Below, in pieces: positions 41,641-42,854 of a stretch of DNA of 42,854 nt. Under the pieces are notes generated by a model, which saw only the letters and a list, made by a program, of their open reading frames with translations, searched no databases and was not told where the DNA came from. The position numbers and the translations under genes are program-made. The stretch is from an uncultured Campylobacter sp. (GTDB lineage Bacteria > Campylobacterota > Campylobacteria > Campylobacterales > Campylobacteraceae): positions 1 to 42,854 of the forward strand of contig NZ_CAJPMA010000001.1 of assembly GCF_905371695.1 (NCBI RefSeq). The letters run 5' to 3'. Within the stretch, counting starts at the first letter, position 1. Each line of letters opens with the position of its first letter.

Positions 41641-42529
41641 AAAAACAATAATGGGCGCTATGACGGCGCTGATTACGCCTTTTAAAGACGGTAAATTAGA
41701 CGAAATCGGTTATGAAAAATTAATCAAAAGACAAATCGCAAACGGCATCGATGCGGTCGTACCCGTAGGCACGACGGGCGAGAGCGCGACGCTAACGCAC
41801 GACGAGCATAGAATTTGCATCGAAATCGCCGTAAATACCTGCAAAAATACCGGCGTAAAAGTGCTCGCAGGCGCCGGTAGTAACGCCACTCACGAGGCGG
41901 TAGGTCTTGCAAAATTCGCGCAAGATCACGGCGCAGACGGCATCCTCTCGGTTGCGCCCTACTACAACAAACCGACGCAAGAAGGCCTATACCGCCACTA
42001 CAAAGCGATCGCTTCAAGCGTCGAAATCCCGGTGCTACTCTATAACGTCCCGGGCCGCGTGGGCGTAGATATCCAGCCGTGCACGGTTTTTAGACTGTTT
42101 AAAGAGTGCGAGAACGTCTACGGTGTAAAAGAAGCCACCGGCAGCATCGAGCGCTGCGTCGATCTGCTCGCGCACGAGCCTGCCTTGTCCGTCATCAGCG
42201 GCGAGGATGCGATAAACTACCCTATCCTCTCAAACGGCGGCAAGGGAGTGATCTCGGTCACGGCAAATTTACTCCCCGACGAAATCTCAAATTTGACCCA
42301 CTTTGCGCTAAAAGGCGAATTTGCGCGCGCAAAAGCCATAAACGACGATCTTTATGCGGTAAATAAAATAATGTTTTGCGAGAGCAACCCTATTCCCGTC
42401 AAAGCCGCGATGTATATCGCAGGGCTCATATCAAGCCTCGAGTACCGCCTGCCGCTTTGCGAGCCGAGCACCGAAAATCTCAAAAAAATCGAACAAACCA
42501 TAAAACAATATAATATAAAAGGATTTTAA
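41633..42529 (+). CDS. dapA: 4-hydroxy-tetrahydrodipicolinate synthase
   Basis: Condenses pyruvate with aspartate semialdehyde, the first step toward lysine and the wall amino acid diaminopimelate. 298 residues, normal. Seen: GAMTALITPFKDGKLDE, VPVGTTGESATLTHDEH, APYYNKPTQEGLYRHY with the catalytic Tyr, YNVPGRVGVDI, Schiff-base lysine in GVKEATGSIER, and SGEDA. GTG start at 41633 with AAAGGA upstream, overlapping the M16 gene by 8 bases. From about 41,950 on the codon choice appears to shift (more CTC, ATC, GTC, TCA) and this continues into the next gene. Confidence 0.97.
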   Translation: MNKKTIMGAMTALITPFKDGKLDEIGYEKLIKRQIANGIDAVVPVGTTGESATLTHDEHRICIEIAVNTCKNTGVKVLAGAGSNATHEAVGLAKFAQDHGADGILSVAPYYNKPTQEGLYRHYKAIASSVEIPVLLYNVPGRVGVDIQPCTVFRLFKECENVYGVKEATGSIERCVDLLAHEPALSVISGEDAINYPILSNGGKGVISVTANLLPDEISNLTHFALKGEFARAKAINDDLYAVNKIMFCESNPIPVKAAMYIAGLISSLEYRLPLCEPSTENLKKIEQTIKQYNIKGF

Positions 42530-42854
42530 TGAATTGCGAAAACGAATTTAAAGGCAAAACTCTAGTAATCAGCGGCGGAACGCGCGGCATCGGACGCGCC
42601 ATCGTGGAGGAATTCGCCGCAAAGGGCGTAAATATCGCCTTTACTTACAACTCAAACGAAGAGCTAGCCAAAACCCAAGCCGCCGAGCTCGAGGCGACAT
42701 ACGGCATAAAAGCCAGAGCCTACGCGCTAAATGTACTTGAGCCCGAGACCTACAAAGATCTATTTTTAGAGATCGACGCCGATTTTGACCGTATAGATTT
42801 TTTCGTCTCAAACGCCATCATCTCGGGTCGCCCGGTAGCAGGCGGATATACTAA
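42529..42854 (+). CDS. SDR-family oxidoreductase, N-terminal part (cut by window end)
   Basis: 108 codons visible, still open at the right edge. Rossmann start LVISGGTRGIGRAIVEEFAAKG gives the TGxxxGxG-type NADP site (GGTRGIG), followed by FTYNSNEE and, at about residue 95, SNAIISG in place of the usual NNAG. Short-chain dehydrogenase/reductase; FabL-like enoyl-ACP reductases of epsilonproteobacteria look similar, but the catalytic Tyr-x3-Lys lies outside the window, so the reaction cannot be assigned. ATG at 42529 shares one base with the dapA stop; AAAAGGA precedes it. Confidence 0.88.
   Translation, partial: MNCENEFKGKTLVISGGTRGIGRAIVEEFAAKGVNIAFTYNSNEELAKTQAAELEATYGIKARAYALNVLEPETYKDLFLEIDADFDRIDFFVSNAIISGRPVAGGYT

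Noticed and set aside
1..42854. tRNA genes, CRISPR arrays, insertion sequences or phage genes
   Set aside because: No cloverleaf-like segment, regularly spaced repeat, transposase, integrase or terminal repeat was recognised; the many AAATTT runs reflect genome composition.

Overview
This window reads as the chromosome of a motile, fairly GC-rich Campylobacter-type epsilonproteobacterium. I infer this from the proteins, from the gene order, and from promoters of the form 'T-rich stretch, then TGCTAAAAT' followed by AAGGA ribosome sites. From memory, two blocks keep the order of C. jejuni: FtsH-like ATPase / mtaB / mscS / aroB / tgt / corA-like, and murF / hydrolase / small protein / ddl / ruvA / fapA / murJ / cysS / msbA / pyrD / M16 protease / dapA / SDR. 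The species cannot be fixed. flgH and fapA point to a flagellated species, and the base composition would suit the oral C. showae / C. rectus / C. curvus group (inference). No tRNA, rRNA, CRISPR array, insertion sequence or prophage gene was seen.

Layout. (1) 2-7519, plus strand: the end of valS, overlapped by metN and metI; a clean terminator; then three tandem methionine-binding-protein genes (metQ) behind their own promoter and a structured leader holding a 19-codon ORF; then a LysE-type exporter and a DedA protein. (2) 7533-15060, minus strand: a likely operon read as COG3400/TrkA-like, aroB, mscS, mtaB, a protease-dead FtsH-like ATPase, and mog. (3) 15157-18525, minus strand: a four-gene Mla/Iam-type lipid transport operon (permease with STAS domain, ATPase, MCE protein, lipoprotein). 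(4) 18631-20863, plus strand: tgt, a short CorA-like gene and a Sel1-repeat protein. (5) 21069-25181, minus strand: ilvI-ilvN-lpxD, a structured intergenic stretch, and flgH. (6) 25251-27817, plus strand: pta-ackA. (7) 27889-34628, minus strand: fapA-ruvA-ddl, a palindromic terminator, then a Phd-like protein, an alpha/beta hydrolase, a MurF with an N-terminal membrane domain, and a Sel1-like secreted protein. (8) 34751-end, plus strand: murJ-cysS-msbA, then pyrD-M16 protease-dapA-SDR (cut by the window edge).

Functionally, the window joins methionine uptake, cell envelope building (murF, ddl, murJ, lpxD, msbA, Mla-type transport, dapA), tRNA charging and modification (valS, cysS, mtaB, tgt), acetate metabolism (pta-ackA), branched-chain amino acid synthesis and flagellar assembly. 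Most genes overlap or abut, so the spacing indicates long, translationally coupled operons.

The least ordinary parts are the metQ leader (a short Met-containing ORF followed by two long hairpins that can exchange arms, the second covering the metQ ribosome site), the three cysteine-free MetQ paralogues, the FtsH-like ATPase that has lost its zinc site, the Phd-like protein without a toxin partner inside a cell wall operon, and the overlapping sigma54/sigma70 promoters between flgH and pta.
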